Part shown: piece by piece, positions 60,710 through 61,480 of the stretch
How the letters are laid out: every line of letters begins with the position of its first letter
Position numbering within the stretch: position 1 is the stretch's first letter
NCBI GenBank assembly: GCA_902524245.1
Contig: CABZCN010000007.1
Coordinates: 1-61,480, forward strand
Length of the DNA: 61,480 nucleotides
From: an uncultured Alphaproteobacteria bacterium
GTDB lineage: Bacteria > Pseudomonadota > Alphaproteobacteria > HIMB59
Direction: 5' to 3'
Notes under the pieces: model-generated
Database searches by the model: none
What the model saw: the letters and a program-made list of their open reading frames with translations, nothing else
What the model was told of the DNA's origin: nothing
Made by a program: the position numbers and the translations under genes

Positions 60710-61480
60710 TAGATAAAAAAAATAAATTTCTTAAAATTGTTGTAGTTGCTGGTGGATGGTCAGACGAAAGAGAAATATCTCTTATGTCAGGGAAAAATGT
60801 TTATTCTTGCCTTCGAAAAAATAAATTTAACGTAAAGTTTTTTAATTTAAAAAAAAATAATATTCAGGAAATTTTACTTTACAGGCCCGACATTATATTC
60901 AATTCTCTTCACGGGGAATATGGAGAAGATGGAGGATTAAATTCCCTAGCAAATAAAAATAATATTGTTATTTCACATTCTAGTGCTATTTCATCCGCTC
61001 TATGTTTTAATAAGCGTTTATTAAAAAAATTTCTAAAAAAAGAGATTAATGTTTTGTCACCTAAAGAGGTAATTAATGAAAATCAAGTTAATTTTCCTGT
61101 AATATTGAAGCCAAATTGGGGAGGTTCCTCAAAAGGTATCAAATTTTTAAAAAATAAAGAAGACCTTAAAAAGAAAATTAATAATCCTAAATATTTAATT
61201 GAGGAAATTATTTATGGTAAAGAGCTAACAGTCACTGTTATTGAAAACAATAAGAAAATTGAGGCTCTAGGTGTCACAGAAATTGAATTCAAAAATAAGC
61301 ATTATGACTACAAAGCAAAATATAAAAAAAATGAAAGCTCCCATTTTTTACCAGCGCGTATTTCTAAATCTGATTATAAATTTTTGATTAAAATTTCAAA
61401 AGAAATATTTCGTGTATGTAATTGTAAAGGAATTGCAAGAATAGATTACATAATGAGTAATAAAAATAGAAAAGTATATT
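60706..61480 (+). CDS. ddl: D-alanine-D-alanine ligase (3' end cut by window)
   Basis: An ATP-grasp enzyme making D-Ala-D-Ala for the pentapeptide. About 258 residues are visible before the edge. VVVAGGWSDEREISLMSG is the N-terminal loop with the conserved Glu, FNSLHGEYGEDGGLNSL the substrate loop, and VILKPNWGGSSKGI the ATP-grasp strand with its Lys. The start is TTG 60706, overlapping the murB stop. The reading frame is clean to the last base. In alphaproteobacteria ftsQ, ftsA and ftsZ often follow. Confidence 0.92.
   Translation, partial: MIDKKNKFLKIVVVAGGWSDEREISLMSGKNVYSCLRKNKFNVKFFNLKKNNIQEILLYRPDIIFNSLHGEYGEDGGLNSLANKNNIVISHSSAISSALCFNKRLLKKFLKKEINVLSPKEVINENQVNFPVILKPNWGGSSKGIKFLKNKEDLKKKINNPKYLIEEIIYGKELTVTVIENNKKIEALGVTEIEFKNKHYDYKAKYKKNESSHFLPARISKSDYKFLIKISKEIFRVCNCKGIARIDYIMSNKNRKVY

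Noticed and set aside
1-61480. tRNA, rRNA, CRISPR array, transposase or integrase, toxin-antitoxin pair
   Set aside because: I read the gaps and the gene products for these and found none; the region looks like ordinary chromosome.

Overview
The window is one dense, strongly AT-rich bacterial stretch. Genes abut or overlap by a few bases, intergenic gaps are short, and TTG/GTG starts are frequent. Gene content is alphaproteobacterial: 5-aminolevulinate synthase (C4 heme route), HemJ, the DUF1013 regulator TrcR, the aapJQMP amino-acid importer, rluA-type/rpoH adjacency, a tol-pal cluster, and a hisZ-like gene beside purA. Together with the low GC and compactness this suggests a streamlined marine alphaproteobacterium of SAR11/HIMB59 type. 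I cannot settle the lineage from the sequence alone.

Layout. 1-5.3 kb: the end of an O-antigen ligase-type gene, an MscS channel, argF with an overlapping lipoprotein, then trkH and apaG on the minus strand. 5.3-8.3 kb: fhs (minus) and a UDP-glucose 6-dehydrogenase-type gene (plus). 8.4-13.2 kb: the amino-acid importer aapJQMP followed by an RhtB-type exporter. 13.2-19.8 kb is the most accessory-like part: two coupled small genes (one DUF3563-like), an M19 dipeptidase, a 61-residue charged protein behind a perfect extended -10, a DUF3445 heme-protein gene coupled to a TauE/SafE permease, a short orphan solute-binding-like protein, a LysE exporter, a DUF2721 protein with a structured leader, and a MATE exporter.

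19.8-28.7 kb carries recognisable genes for all steps of protoheme synthesis except that the uroporphyrinogen-III synthase step is only inferred. hemJ, hemF, hemH, hemE, hemB and an extended hemC lie on the minus strand, and hemA (ALA synthase) on the plus strand. The two arms are separated by an atypical SDR gene and a luciferase-like monooxygenase gene. 28.7-35.0 kb: trhO, rpmG, then a photolyase / COG2907 / DUF1365 / CFA-synthase-like / DUF3833 block known elsewhere as a light and singlet-oxygen response module. 35.0-41.1 kb (minus): trcR, rpmE, an inositol-monophosphatase-family gene, efp, fba class I, gap and tkt.

41.1-50.3 kb (plus): a ZapB-like coiled coil, zapA, fau, ymdB-type, yebC, a small PD-(D/E)XK nuclease-like gene in the place where ruvC(AB) often lies, tolQRAB-pal-cpoB and tilS. 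50.3-61.5 kb: ftsH, glmM, the hisZ-like gene, purA, rpoH and an rluA-type gene (both minus), a small membrane protein, then murG-murC-murB-ddl running off the right edge.

No tRNA, rRNA, CRISPR array, insertion sequence or prophage was seen. The items most worth a second look are the one-locus heme pathway with its odd HemC extension, the nuclease-like gene between yebC and tolQ, the photolyase with no standard start codon, the DUF3445/TauE pair, and the leaderless-looking 61-residue gene.
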